From contig NZ_JAKEIT010000002.1 in assembly GCF_021474685.1 (NCBI RefSeq), positions 62,001-126,000 on the forward strand: a stretch of DNA of 64,000 nt, read 5' to 3'. The stretch is from Tetragenococcus halophilus (GTDB lineage Bacteria > Bacillota > Bacilli > Lactobacillales > Enterococcaceae). The notes below the pieces were generated by a model, which worked only from the letters and a program-made list of their open reading frames with translations, searched no databases and was not told where the DNA came from. How positions within the stretch are numbered: the first letter of the stretch is position 1; every line of letters begins with the position of its first letter. This document shows positions 6,574 to 15,572 of the stretch, in pieces. A program made the translations under genes and the position numbers.

Positions 6574-8952
6574 ATGAAGGAATTGAATCACGATATTTTA
6601 AATACCTTAGAATTTAATCAAGTCAAAAACCAAATCGCACAATATTTGGTGACTGATCAGGGGAAAGAAGAGCTGCGTCGTTTGTTGCCGGTAAGTGATG
6701 TGTCATCCATTACTTCTTATCTAGAAGAAACAGACGACGCGATGAAAGTTCTTCGCCTACGTGGGGGGATTCCAATCCCCAAAATTGAAAATATCCAAGC
6801 TCATATGAAAAGAATAGAGATCGGTGCTGATTTGAATGGTGTCGAATTAGCTCAAATTTCAAGGGTGTTAACGACTACAGCAGAAGTGAACACTTTTTTG
6901 GAGGAATTTAAGGAAGATGAGACACAATTCAATCGTTTATACGCTTGGCAGGAACAATTAACCGCTTTGCCAGTTTTAAGAAAACGTTTGAAAAGTGCGA
7001 TCGATGAAGATGGACGCGTTACCGATGAAGCTTCAGATGAACTTAAAAATATTCGTCGTAATATTACGCGCAGTGAACAAAGTATCCGAGAAAACCTGGA
7101 TGGTATTGTTCATGGTAAACAAGCTCGTTATCTTAGTGACGCGCTAGTAACGATGCGAAATGAACGCTATGTCATCCCGGTAAGGCAAGAAAACCGCAAT
7201 GTATTCGGCGGTGTGGTCCATGATCAAAGCTCTTCTGGTCAAACCCTTTTTATCGAACCTGGGCAAGTGGTGGAAATGAATAATCGTTTGCGACAATATC
7301 AAATTGCTGAAAGAGATGAAATTGCTCGTATTCTTTCAGAATTATCAGCAGATTTGGTGCCTAGTCGTAAAGAGATAATGCATAATGCTTATGTTATCGG
7401 AAAATTTGACTTTATGAATGCCAAAGCTCGTTTTGCTAAAGATTTAAAAGCGGTCGTTCCCTTGGTTAATGAAGACAATCATGTGTACTTTAAGCAAGCT
7501 AGACATCCACTTTTGGATCAAACGCAAGTGATCGCTAATGATATTATGATTGGAGAAGATTACCAAGCTGTAGTTATTACCGGGCCTAATACAGGTGGTA
7601 AGACAATCACATTAAAAACGCTAGGTTTATTGCAGCTAATGGGACAAGCGGGTTTGCCTATACCAGCTGGTGAAGATAGCCAGATGGGGATTTTTAATGA
7701 AGTGTTTGCTGATATTGGTGATGAGCAATCCATTGAGCAAAATCTGTCCACTTTTTCTTCTCATATGACGACTATCGTGAATGTATTGAATCAAGTTGAT
7801 AAAAATAGCCTAGTCTTATTTGATGAATTAGGTGCAGGAACTGACCCACAAGAAGGGGCAGCTTTAGCAATCGCGATTTTAGATGATTTGGCTGCTAAAC
7901 AAGCCTATGTGATGGCAACAACCCACTATCCAGAGTTAAAAGTCTATGGTTATAATCGGCCAAAGACAGTAAATGCCTCGATGGAATTTGATGTCGATAC
8001 GCTAAGTCCTACCTATAGGTTGTTAATTGGTGTTCCGGGAAGAAGTAATGCATTTGAAATCTCCCGTCGTCTAGGACTTGAACAAACACTTATTGATTCT
8101 GCTAAGCAGATTATGAATGGTGAAAGCCAGGACTTAAATGAGATGATCACTGATTTAGAAAATCGACGCAAGATGGCTGAAACAGAGTATTTAGAGCTAA
8201 GACATTATGTTAGTGAAGCCAAACAGCTGCATAATGATTTGCAAGAAGCTTACCAATATTTTTATGAGCAAAAAGAAAATGAATTTGATAAAGCACGCAG
8301 CAAAGCTAATGATATCGTAGAACAGGCGAAAGATCAGTCTGACGAAATCATTGCAAATCTACGTAAAATGCAACAAGAAAGTGGTCAAAAGAATGTTAAA
8401 GAAAATGAATTGATTCAAGCTAAAGGGGAACTAAATCAATTACAACAGCCAGAAGATCACTTGAAAAAGAACAAAGTCTTACAAAAGGCGAAAAAAGAAA
8501 AACAATTTAAAGCTGGCGATGAAGTGCTGGTTGTTCCTTATAACCAGCGAGGTGAGCTATTAGACAAAATTGGAAAAAATCAATGGCAAGTACAGTTGGG
8601 GATTTTAAAAATGGATGTGGATGAAGAGGATTTACAAGCCATTGCGCCTACTAAAGAAGCTGCTGCTCCCAAACGTCATGTCTCCACTTTAAATTCTTCT
8701 GGACCTCATGTTTCCAGTCAGTTGGATTTACGAGGTAAACACTATGAGGATGCTTTAAGTGAATTAGACCAGTATTTAGATGCTGCTATTTTAGCTGGAT
8801 ATCCACAAGTTACTATTGTTCATGGTAAAGGAACAGGTGCTTTACGTAAGGGAGTTTTCAATTATTTGAAAAAACATCGGAGTGTAAAAAACTTCGATTT
8901 CGCGCCAGCTAATCAAGGCGGTAATGGAGCCACAGTGGTCAATTTTAAATAA
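6574..8952 (+). CDS. mutS2: Endonuclease MutS2
   Basis: MutS2 (792 residues) is a MutS homologue lacking the mismatch-recognition domain. It limits homologous recombination and, in some Firmicutes, helps rescue collided ribosomes. Residues 1-320 form the core and lever. Walker A GPNTGGKT lies near 337-344, and the Walker B region contains LVLFDELGAGTDPQEGAA. A long coiled coil (about 510-640) is followed by the C-terminal Smr nuclease domain (716-792) with LDLRGKH and HGKGTGALR. The start at 6574 has an AGCAGGTGA site; the frame is open upstream but without a better site. Confidence 0.95.
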   Translation: MKELNHDILNTLEFNQVKNQIAQYLVTDQGKEELRRLLPVSDVSSITSYLEETDDAMKVLRLRGGIPIPKIENIQAHMKRIEIGADLNGVELAQISRVLTTTAEVNTFLEEFKEDETQFNRLYAWQEQLTALPVLRKRLKSAIDEDGRVTDEASDELKNIRRNITRSEQSIRENLDGIVHGKQARYLSDALVTMRNERYVIPVRQENRNVFGGVVHDQSSSGQTLFIEPGQVVEMNNRLRQYQIAERDEIARILSELSADLVPSRKEIMHNAYVIGKFDFMNAKARFAKDLKAVVPLVNEDNHVYFKQARHPLLDQTQVIANDIMIGEDYQAVVITGPNTGGKTITLKTLGLLQLMGQAGLPIPAGEDSQMGIFNEVFADIGDEQSIEQNLSTFSSHMTTIVNVLNQVDKNSLVLFDELGAGTDPQEGAALAIAILDDLAAKQAYVMATTHYPELKVYGYNRPKTVNASMEFDVDTLSPTYRLLIGVPGRSNAFEISRRLGLEQTLIDSAKQIMNGESQDLNEMITDLENRRKMAETEYLELRHYVSEAKQLHNDLQEAYQYFYEQKENEFDKARSKANDIVEQAKDQSDEIIANLRKMQQESGQKNVKENELIQAKGELNQLQQPEDHLKKNKVLQKAKKEKQFKAGDEVLVVPYNQRGELLDKIGKNQWQVQLGILKMDVDEEDLQAIAPTKEAAAPKRHVSTLNSSGPHVSSQLDLRGKHYEDALSELDQYLDAAILAGYPQVTIVHGKGTGALRKGVFNYLKKHRSVKNFDFAPANQGGNGATVVNFK

Positions 8953-8975
8953 GGGAGTTAAATGAGCAAGTTAGT

Positions 8976-9003
8976 TTGCAAGCAGTGACGAAGGTGCTAT
9001 ACT
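8976..9003 (+). promoter_or_regulatory. Probable trxA promoter
   Basis: TTGCAA (8976-8981) and TATACT (8998-9003) are separated by 16 bases and lie 30 bases ahead of the trxA start. Confidence 0.65.
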
Positions 9004-9033
9004 TTGTCTATTGAATTGGAGGTACAAAAAATC

Positions 9034-9348
9034 ATGGCACAAACAGTAACAGATAAAGACTTTAATGTAGAAACTGAACAAGGCTTGGTTATGATCGATT
9101 TTTGGGCGACTTGGTGTGGTCCTTGTAGAATGCAAGCACCTATCTTAGAACAAGTTGAACAAGAATACGACGAAGATGAATTTCGTGTAGTAAAAATTGA
9201 TGTTGACGAAAATCCAGAAGTACCCGCAAGTTTTGGGATTATGAGTATTCCAACATTAATTTTGAAAAAAGATGGAGAAGTCGTGGATAAAGCAATTGGC
9301 GTGCAAACAAAAGACCAATTGGAAGCAATGATTTCTTCTCATATGTAA
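9034..9348 (+). CDS. trxA: Thioredoxin
   Basis: A 104-residue cytoplasmic disulfide reductase. The active-site motif WCGPC is at residues 27-31 (C28, C31), and the cis-proline segment MSIPT lies near residue 72. Length and order of elements match canonical TrxA. The start at 9034 follows GGAGG at 9018-9022; the frame is open ten codons earlier, but those residues are not part of the fold. It has its own promoter and terminator. Confidence 0.95.
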   Translation: MAQTVTDKDFNVETEQGLVMIDFWATWCGPCRMQAPILEQVEQEYDEDEFRVVKIDVDENPEVPASFGIMSIPTLILKKDGEVVDKAIGVQTKDQLEAMISSHM

Positions 9349-9357
9349 GATTTTACT

Positions 9358-9398
9358 AAAAAGATTCCAGGTGATTGATTTCATCTGGAATCTTTTTA
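9358..9398 (+). terminator. trxA terminator
   Basis: AAAAGATTCCAG pairs with CTGGAATCTTTT, followed by TTATTTT. Confidence 0.85.
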
Positions 9399-9406
9399 TT
9401 TTAAAA

Positions 9407-9570
9407 TCATGAACTGTCTTACATAAAAAGAAGAGAAGATGAACATACTTCCCTCGATTTTATACAAAAAGAAGGGAACTTTATTAGACTTCCTTTCATT
9501 TTTCTAAAAATCAAGGGAAGTTTTTAAGAGGTCCCCTCATTTTTCATTAAGACGCTTTCTTATTCTAAAG
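9407..9570. repeat. 41-bp periodic intergenic array, locus D
   Basis: Units start at 9448, 9489 and 9530 at exactly 41-base steps, with a degenerate unit from 9407. Each of the two best units is an imperfect hairpin: CTTCC near the start pairs with GGGAAG about 30 bases later, around an A/T-rich centre. The sequence differs from the arrays near 22.8, 33.8 and 50.4 kb, but the period is the same. No open reading frame is present. Confidence 0.6.
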
Positions 9571-9631
9571 AGATGATTGACTGTGTTATAATTAAAACTA
9601 AGAAAAAACACCGGTGAAGGGAGGAGAAATT

Positions 9632-10660
9632 TTGAAAAAGAAAAAAACTTTACTTAAAAGTAGTTTATTAAGTTTAGGACTTGCTAGTTATTTATTATTT
9701 AGAAATCAGCCGGAAACGATTGTTTTAAAAGAACCGGCATCAGAAAAAATGAATACGGCAGTTTTTGACGACACGACACAAGAAGACACCTACTTGATTA
9801 CAGAAGATGGGTTACCGCTGGCTTTAACAGTTGTTCAACCTAAAAATCAAACAGTAAAAGCTGTGGTTCAAGTAGTCCATGGCATATTAGAGCATCGCTT
9901 ACGTTATCGTCATTTAGCTTTCTTTCTAGCAAAAAATGGTTTTGCCGTTGTTTTGAGCGATAACCGTGGACATGGTGATTCTGTTGATAAGAAGAATCCT
10001 TTGGGACAAATGCCGAGTGTAAAACGAATGGTAAAAGATCAATTGAAGATTACACAATTTATTAATGATCGTTTTCCAAATACGGCGGTTTATCTATACG
10101 GGCATTCTTATGGTTCGGTATTAGCTCGCTTATATTTGCAAAACAATGATCAAAAAATTACAAAATTGTTAATGACAGGAACGCTTCAATATAAGAAAAA
10201 AGCCAAGTACGGTGTTATGCTTGCGCTTCTTGCGGATGTGCTGGCAGGTAAAAAGAGTTATTCTTGGATTTTGAAAAAATTATCGAATTTTGGCTCAACA
10301 GATAAAACTTGGCTGACAAATGACGAGATAGAAATAGAAAAAGCCTTACGTGATCCACGTATGCTTCCAGGTTATAACAATATTGGTGTGACAACACTTT
10401 GGGAGAGCATCCGGCGGTTAAAAGATATCAGTTTCTTTGCTTGCCAAAATCCTGATTTACCTATTCTAAGTATTACTGGTGCAGAGGACGTATCGATTAC
10501 TGGAGGAAAAAGGGGTTTAGTTGATACTAAAAAAACTTTAAATAAGATTGGCTATCATAAGGTTGAGATGCTTGATTTTCCTCATATGAAACATGAAGTT
10601 ATTAATGAAGTTGATCAAGAACTAGTTTATCAAGCAATTTTAGATTTTTTTGTTAAATAA
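9632..10660 (+). CDS. Membrane-anchored alpha/beta hydrolase (serine aminopeptidase/lysophospholipase type)
   Basis: The 342-residue product begins with a basic stretch and a hydrophobic helix (about 8-22), a signal-anchor. The hydrolase domain follows: HGILEHRLRY near the oxyanion region, DNRGHGDS, and the nucleophile elbow GHSYGS (about S159). The C-terminal Asp lies near GAEDVS and the His near FPHMKHE. This is the S33/monoglyceride-lipase-like group. TTG at 9632 is chosen because GGGAGGAG ends 6 bases upstream; a GTG at 9614 would sit within that site. Substrate unknown. Confidence 0.8.
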   Translation: MKKKKTLLKSSLLSLGLASYLLFRNQPETIVLKEPASEKMNTAVFDDTTQEDTYLITEDGLPLALTVVQPKNQTVKAVVQVVHGILEHRLRYRHLAFFLAKNGFAVVLSDNRGHGDSVDKKNPLGQMPSVKRMVKDQLKITQFINDRFPNTAVYLYGHSYGSVLARLYLQNNDQKITKLLMTGTLQYKKKAKYGVMLALLADVLAGKKSYSWILKKLSNFGSTDKTWLTNDEIEIEKALRDPRMLPGYNNIGVTTLWESIRRLKDISFFACQNPDLPILSITGAEDVSITGGKRGLVDTKKTLNKIGYHKVEMLDFPHMKHEVINEVDQELVYQAILDFFVK

Positions 10661-10697
10661 AAAAGTTCTGCAGCAAAAAAACTGCAGAACTTTTTAA
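10661..10697. terminator. Bidirectional terminator between hydrolase gene and gloA
   Basis: AAAAGTTCTGCAG pairs with CTGCAGAACTTTT around a short A-rich loop, with T-tracts in both directions. Confidence 0.85.
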
Positions 10698-10706
10698 ATC
10701 CCAAAA

Positions 10707-11093
10707 TTAGTCTTCTTTAATTACTTCAATTTTATAGCCATCTGGATCTTTAATGAAATAATAAGATGGAGGAACGCCTGGCAGGCCTTTAAGCTCTGTG
10801 ACATCGAATCCAGCAGCTGCATGCTTGTCATGTAAAGCTTGAAGATCTTCAGTGGCGATTGCGATATGGCCGTAACCATCACCTAGGTCATAAGCACCGT
10901 GGTCGTAATTATAGGTAAGTTCCAACTCATAGTCATCATTTGGTAAAGATAGATAAACTAGCGTGAATTCTGCTTCAGGAAAGTCTTTACGGTTGTTTTC
11001 TACAAAACCAAAAGCATTTTGATAAAATTCAACTGAAGCATTTAAATCTTTTACACGTACACAAGTGTGTGCCATTCTCATTGTTTGAGTCAT
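10707..11093 (-). CDS. gloA: Lactoylglutathione lyase (glyoxalase I)
   Basis: A 128-residue single-domain glyoxalase I that converts the methylglyoxal-thiol hemithioacetal into the lactoyl thioester. Two beta-alpha-beta-beta-beta modules are visible. The likely metal ligands are His near MAHTCVRV, Glu in DYELELTYN, His in GYGHIAIA and Glu in YKIEVIKED. Length fits the short bacterial GloA. It is monocistronic, convergent with the hydrolase gene. Confidence 0.92.
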   Translation of the reverse strand: MTQTMRMAHTCVRVKDLNASVEFYQNAFGFVENNRKDFPEAEFTLVYLSLPNDDYELELTYNYDHGAYDLGDGYGHIAIATEDLQALHDKHAAAGFDVTELKGLPGVPPSYYFIKDPDGYKIEVIKED

Positions 11094-11228
11094 CCTTTCT
11101 GTTTAGATAAAGGTATTATAACATATTAAATTTTTATATTTAAATGAAAATGATAAAAAGCTAGATAAAACTTGTTTCTTTTTGTGAAATCAAGTAAAAT
11201 GCAAAGAAAACTACTCATGGAGGCAAAA

Positions 11229-11675
11229 ATGAAAGAAGCTGTTTTTGGCAAAAAAGAAGAAGGAAAGAAATATCAAGCACGTTATGGCGCCTATATTGTT
11301 ATTCATCGTAATAAAAAACAAGAAGTTATTTTAGTACAAGCACCCAATGGCGCCTTTTTTTTACCTGGTGGGGAAATTGAAAAAGGCGAAACGCATGAAC
11401 AAACCATCGCACGTGAAATGTTAGAAGAAGTCGGTTTTAAGGTAAAAATTGGGGCTTATTTGGGAGAAGCCAAGGAATATTTTTATTCTAGCCATCGTGA
11501 TACTTATTTTGCGCATCCGGGATATTTTTATATTGCCGATCAGTGGGAAAAAGTAGGGGAACCTACTGAAAAAAATAATCAGCTTCATTGGGTCACACCA
11601 GATGATGCGATGCTTTTACTAAAAAGAGGAAGTCATCGTTGGGCCTTACAAAAATGGATGAAAAATAATTATTAG
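11229..11675 (+). CDS. Nudix hydrolase
   Basis: A 148-residue Nudix protein. The Nudix box GGEIEKGETHEQTIARE-MLEEVGF occupies about residues 47-70 and matches G-x5-E-x7-R-E-U-x-E-E-x-G-U exactly. It would hydrolyse a nucleoside diphosphate linked to another moiety; the substrate cannot be read from sequence. The start is ATG at 11229 with GGAGG at 11219-11223; the frame is open 19 codons upstream without a ribosome site. It ends at a strong terminator. Confidence 0.9.
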   Translation: MKEAVFGKKEEGKKYQARYGAYIVIHRNKKQEVILVQAPNGAFFLPGGEIEKGETHEQTIAREMLEEVGFKVKIGAYLGEAKEYFYSSHRDTYFAHPGYFYIADQWEKVGEPTEKNNQLHWVTPDDAMLLLKRGSHRWALQKWMKNNY

Positions 11676-11681
11676 ATAAAA

Positions 11682-11727
11682 AAGAAGCTCTGTCATTAAA
11701 CTGTATGTGATGACAGAGCTTCTTTTT
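11682..11727. terminator. Bidirectional terminator between Nudix gene and HD-domain gene
   Basis: AAGAAGCTCTGTCAT pairs with ATGACAGAGCTTCTT, followed by TTTT; A-rich on the other side. Confidence 0.85.
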
Positions 11728-11729
11728 GG

Positions 11730-13088
11730 TTAAATTAATTCGCCATTGTGGATGTGAGAAGCAAATAAGCGATAGGTTTCGCCAAACAGATCAGAATCGT
11801 TTTGTAATTTTGGATCGATCATTTCTTTAGGAAAATAAAAGCGGTGATCTCCTTGCTCTTGTCCAGCTAAAGCAGCTACCAACTGGCTGATTTGCGACAA
11901 CTCGATTAAAGTGCCGTCGTTTTGTTGCAACTCGATTTGGGTACGATGTTTTTCTAGTTTGGGTTGATAAAAATCGTAAGGCAGATCATAGCTTGAGTTA
12001 ATCGCTGTATAGTAATTAGGATTGAAACCTGCTTTTTCCACAATATGGCTCATTGTTTCTATTAAAGTTTCTTGCGTTTCTGGTGCAAAGCGGCAAGATT
12101 TTAAGGGTTTACGATTTAAGAAACGTCGGGAAAGATCGTTTAAAACTGGATCATTAGCCTCCGTCCAAAGGTTGAAAGCAGTATTTAATACCCCGTCATC
12201 TAAGCGTAGATAATCCTCTAATGTAAAATTCTCTCTAAAAAAAGGAATCAGCAATTGTGCTGTATTTTGAAACATTTCTTTTTCTTCGAAAAAAAGTTCA
12301 TGCGCGCGATTTAATAAATGTTCAAGACCAACTTCCATTCCTCTTGAACTTGGATGGAAATAGACTTGGATATGCATTTGATATCTTGATACGATGTAAT
12401 CTTCTACCGCATGCATACCCTCCATTGCAAAAACAATACCGCTTTTACAAGGACGAATCATCTGCAAGATTCTTGTTAAATCAAAGGTACCATATTTTGT
12501 GCCTGTATAATAAGCATCACGCAGTAAATAATCCATTCGATCTGCATCGATTTGACTAGAAATCATTTGTACAACTTGCGGGTTAGGGTAAGTTTTAGTG
12601 ATGACACTGGCTACTTTTTCAGGAAAACCAGCCTCCACACGATTCAATATTTGATAAACTTCAGTTTGCGGTGAAGTAATGATCGCTTCCGTAATTTGTT
12701 CGTGATCTGTATGAAAAATATGCTCAAAAGTATGCGAATAAGGGCCATGACCAATATCGTGTAAAAGAGCAGCACACAAAGCAACCAAGCGTTGTGAATC
12801 ATCCCAGCCTTCTTCTCCAATTTTTTCGACAGAATAAGTTTGTTTGAAAATGTCACAAATTTGACGGGTGATTTCATAAACGCCTAAAGAGTGCGAAAAA
12901 CGACTGTGCTCTGCGCCATGAAAAGTAAAAGAAGAAGTACCTAATTGCTTGATTCGGCGTAAACGCTGCACTTCTTTTGAATTAATTAAATCAAGGATCA
13001 CTTGATGATTGACATGGATATAATTATGCACCGGGTCACGAAAAACCTTCTCAACCGGTAGAATTTGATATTTATAAGCTAAAGACAT
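11730..13088 (-). CDS. HD-domain phosphohydrolase, YwfO-like
   Basis: A 452-residue metal-dependent phosphohydrolase of the HD superfamily, related to bacterial dNTP triphosphohydrolases. Metal ligands are visible as H66 (SRFSHSLGVYE), H110-D111 (LLHDIGHGPYSHTFEH, with H114 and H119) and the Asp in QIDADRMDYLLRDAYYTG. The C-terminal half is a helical extension typical of the YwfO/SAMHD1-like group. Its start codon lies inside the end of the upstream lipL gene (17-base overlap), so translation is coupled. Enterococcal relatives act on dNTPs or GTP; this is family knowledge. Confidence 0.88.
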   Translation of the reverse strand: MSLAYKYQILPVEKVFRDPVHNYIHVNHQVILDLINSKEVQRLRRIKQLGTSSFTFHGAEHSRFSHSLGVYEITRQICDIFKQTYSVEKIGEEGWDDSQRLVALCAALLHDIGHGPYSHTFEHIFHTDHEQITEAIITSPQTEVYQILNRVEAGFPEKVASVITKTYPNPQVVQMISSQIDADRMDYLLRDAYYTGTKYGTFDLTRILQMIRPCKSGIVFAMEGMHAVEDYIVSRYQMHIQVYFHPSSRGMEVGLEHLLNRAHELFFEEKEMFQNTAQLLIPFFRENFTLEDYLRLDDGVLNTAFNLWTEANDPVLNDLSRRFLNRKPLKSCRFAPETQETLIETMSHIVEKAGFNPNYYTAINSSYDLPYDFYQPKLEKHRTQIELQQNDGTLIELSQISQLVAALAGQEQGDHRFYFPKEMIDPKLQNDSDLFGETYRLFASHIHNGELI

Positions 13089-13887
13089 CGTTAAGCTCCT
13101 CTAATTGTTTATTTCGTTTGGTCATATTTACCAATTTGTTCTCAATTTGTGTTTCTTGTTGATTTTCCTTCACCCAATCTAGTGCGTTTTGGGCGGATTC
13201 GTCAATATTTAAAGCTTGGAGAAAGCGCCTCTTAGTTTCAGAAATAGAAATCGTTTTATGTAAAACATCCGAAAGAGTAGTCATCGTCAGTGGCCAGACT
13301 TCTGGATAACCGTTTTTACCATAGTTGTCTGCTAAACTTTTTTGATAGAACTCTTGTACGATTTCTGCGCGCTTATTTTGATCTCCTGAAACACTTAAAT
13401 ACATCATGACTGCAATGCCTTCTTTTAGGCGACGTTGGGCAATACCTGCGATTTTTTTACCATCTACACTTAAGTCAAACTTTCCTGGGCAATAAGAATG
13501 GCTGATTTCATAAGCCTGAATCGTTAATTCAGGAAAAGCATTTTGTATGAGCGTCAACATTTTTTCATAACCTTGGTCGATAGAAGTATTGCCCTTAGGA
13601 AAAATCCAGGAAATATTTAATATTCCCTTATCGGATATGACACCTAAACCACCAGCATTACGAATCACCAGGTCATAATGATTTTCTTTTAAGACCCTTA
13701 CGCCAGCCTCTAGGTTATCGACACGCGTATCTTTCATTCCTAAAATAAATGTCTGTTCAAATTGCCAAAAATGGAGCAAATTGCTATTGGTTTTACCTGC
13801 AGTTTCGGTTAAAACGTCTGTTAATGCAAAGGGAAGCATTGCATTTTTCTTAGTAAAAATTTCTTGATCAAGTAGTTTTATTTCCAT
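13072..13887 (-). CDS. lipL: Octanoyl-[GcvH]:protein N-octanoyltransferase, LipL-like
   Basis: A 271-residue member of the biotin/lipoate ligase fold. The segment SYCPGKFDLSVDGKKIAG places the catalytic cysteine at C133 and the lysine at K144 or K145. RNAGGLGV (76-83) forms the acyl-binding loop. The Cys-type motif fits LipL amidotransferases rather than ATP-dependent ligases. No gcvH is in the window. ATG at 13887 is preferred because AAAAGGAC lies just upstream; the frame is open 14 codons further. A lipoate-protein ligase annotation would be the alternative. Confidence 0.78.
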   Translation of the reverse strand: MEIKLLDQEIFTKKNAMLPFALTDVLTETAGKTNSNLLHFWQFEQTFILGMKDTRVDNLEAGVRVLKENHYDLVIRNAGGLGVISDKGILNISWIFPKGNTSIDQGYEKMLTLIQNAFPELTIQAYEISHSYCPGKFDLSVDGKKIAGIAQRRLKEGIAVMMYLSVSGDQNKRAEIVQEFYQKSLADNYGKNGYPEVWPLTMTTLSDVLHKTISISETKRRFLQALNIDESAQNALDWVKENQQETQIENKLVNMTKRNKQLEELNDVFSL

Positions 13888-14121
13888 TGATATGTCCTTT
13901 TCTAATAATAACCTTATTATATACCACAAAGAAAGATCAGCAAACGGTTTAGACTATTTTTATTGCTGATTTTGTGTTAAAATAAGTCGTTTGATTGACA
14001 AATTAAAAAAAATGTGAAAAATAAAATAGAGGAGACTGGTATATTTGTCGTTTTCTAGCAACAGTTATTTTATTGCTGGCGACTTAATTCAGTCTTGATT
14101 TGTCGTAAAGGAGAATGGAAG

Positions 14122-14559
14122 ATGGAATCAAAGCTAGGTATTCCTGTCTCAATTCATTTAAAAACAGAAGTAAGACAAGAAAATGAAGCTGAAGAATTTT
14201 TGTTTGATATCAGTGGACAAGTGATTAGAATGGGAAACACTCTTTATATTCGTTACAAAGAAGAACAAGAAGATGGCAGGCCGCCAGTACCTGTTACGAT
14301 GAAGATTTTCCCTGATGGAGCTATTCAGCTGACCCGTTCGGGAGAAACGCATTCACGATTAAAGTTTATCTACGGAAAAAGTTTTGAAACAACTTACAAA
14401 ACTCCCTATGGTACAATTTTTCTAACGACTTATACTAAAGATTTGCATTTTACTTTAAATGATCGTCCGATGTCTGGGAAAGTTACAGTTGCATATGATT
14501 TATTTATGGCAGAACAAAAAGTGGGCAGTTATGACTTGCTACTAGAATTTTCTGCTTAA
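14122..14559 (+). CDS. DUF1934 protein, YwiB-like
   Basis: A 145-residue cytoplasmic protein with a calycin-like beta-barrel pattern of alternating strands. The motifs MGNTLYIRYKEE, PVTMKIFPDGAIQLTRSGE and TPYGTIFLTTYTK are typical of DUF1934. Function is unknown; the barrel may bind a small ligand. The start at 14122 uses AAAGGAG about 10 bases upstream. It precedes rpoE by 84 bases, the same neighbourhood as in other Firmicutes. Confidence 0.82.
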   Translation: MESKLGIPVSIHLKTEVRQENEAEEFLFDISGQVIRMGNTLYIRYKEEQEDGRPPVPVTMKIFPDGAIQLTRSGETHSRLKFIYGKSFETTYKTPYGTIFLTTYTKDLHFTLNDRPMSGKVTVAYDLFMAEQKVGSYDLLLEFSA

Positions 14560-14584
14560 TTTCGTAAATTTTTTTCATAAAAAA

Positions 14585-14613
14585 TTGCTTTTTTGAAGAC
14601 AGTTTTGTATGAT
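14585..14613 (+). promoter_or_regulatory. Probable rpoE promoter
   Basis: TTGCTT (14585-14590) and TATGAT (14608-14613) are separated by 17 bases and lie 31 bases ahead of the TTG start. Confidence 0.6.
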
Positions 14614-14643
14614 TGACTTTAGATTTGAAAGGACGTGTCCTGT

Positions 14644-15249
14644 TTGAAAATTAATGTATTTGAAAATGAAAATAAAAGTGATTTATCGATGGTCGAGGTT
14701 GCTCATGCTATTTTAGAACAAGAAGGCGAAGTCATGGACTTTTCTGATATAGTAAATGCCACTCAAGAGTATTTAGATATCCCAGATAGTCAAATTCGTG
14801 CTTCTTTGGCTCAATTTTATACAGATTTGAACATAGATGGAAGTTTTATTTCATTAGGTGAAAATCGTTGGGGCCTGCGCTCATGGTATGCTCTTGATTC
14901 GATCAACGAAGAAGTTACTCATGGCTTAGAAGATGAAGATGAAACACGCCGTCGTACGCCTAATAAGGTTAACGCCTTTGCCAGTGGCGATCAAGATGTT
15001 ATTGATTATAACGCTGACGACCCTGAAGATACTGATTTAGTAGCAGCTGACGACGATGATCTTTTTGATGACGACGACGATGATGATGAAGAAATTGCTG
15101 AATACAATTCGGATTTACAAGAAATCGGTGCTGATAATTCAGACGACGATGAAGAAGAGTTACCAGGAAATATCGAAGAGGATTTAACCGTTGTCGATGA
15201 TGATGACAATGAAGAAACAGTCGATGACGAGGATGAAGAACAAGTCTAG
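14644..15249 (+). CDS. rpoE: RNA polymerase delta subunit
   Basis: Delta (201 residues) increases RNA polymerase recycling and promoter specificity in Firmicutes. The N-terminal 90 residues form the HARE-HTH domain, with MVEVAHAILEQ and the conserved FYTDLNIDGSFISLGENRWGLRSWY. From about residue 95 the chain is almost purely Asp and Glu, the disordered acidic tail that mimics nucleic acid. A TTG start is chosen because AAAGGA lies about 10 bases upstream; a GTG at 14635 is too close to that site. A strong terminator follows. Confidence 0.93.
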   Translation: MKINVFENENKSDLSMVEVAHAILEQEGEVMDFSDIVNATQEYLDIPDSQIRASLAQFYTDLNIDGSFISLGENRWGLRSWYALDSINEEVTHGLEDEDETRRRTPNKVNAFASGDQDVIDYNADDPEDTDLVAADDDDLFDDDDDDDEEIAEYNSDLQEIGADNSDDDEEELPGNIEEDLTVVDDDDNEETVDDEDEEQV

Positions 15250-15276
15250 TAAAATATCGTTTTTCTTTTAAATTTT

Positions 15277-15321
15277 AAACGCTAAGATATACACTTTACG
15301 AAGTATATCTTAGCGTTTTTT
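15277..15321 (+). terminator. rpoE terminator
   Basis: AAACGCTAAGATATAC pairs with GTATATCTTAGCGTTT and is followed by a T-tract. Confidence 0.88.
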
Positions 15322-15331
15322 CTGTAGAAAA

Positions 15332-15378
15332 AAAGGGATCAAGCAAAGCAGATATAAAATCTCATTGCTTGATCCTTT
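15332..15378. terminator. Second hairpin, probably the tRNA-Arg terminator
   Basis: AAAGGGATCAAGCAA pairs with TTGCTTGATCCTTT. On the minus strand it is followed by a T-rich run, which suits termination of the tRNA-Arg transcript. Confidence 0.75.
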
Positions 15379-15444
15379 CATGTATATAAAACTTCATTTT
15401 GTAATCTTTTCCAAGATAGCGTATACTTAAAGTAATAAAACTTA

Positions 15445-15516
15445 CGCACCATGAGGGAGTCGAACCCCCGTCTCAAGAACCGGAATCTTGTGTGATATCC
15501 ACTACACTAATGGTGC
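15445..15516 (-). tRNA. tRNA-Arg (anticodon CCG)
   Basis: The minus strand folds as a complete cloverleaf: acceptor GCACCAT with ATGGTGC, anticodon stem CAAGA with TCTTG around TTCCGGT, and a T-arm with GTTCGAC. The anticodon CCG reads CGG. CCA is not encoded. The length is 72 bases including the discriminator. Confidence 0.93.
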
Positions 15517-15572
15517 AAAGTCACCTTACATAGTTTAGCGAATTTTAAGAAAAAAAACAAGGGGTAATAAAA

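Noticed and set aside
15006-15209. A 67-codon Ser-rich minus-strand frame
   Set aside because: It is the complement of the Asp/Glu codon runs in the rpoE acidic tail; no ribosome site, and composition is explained by the sense strand.
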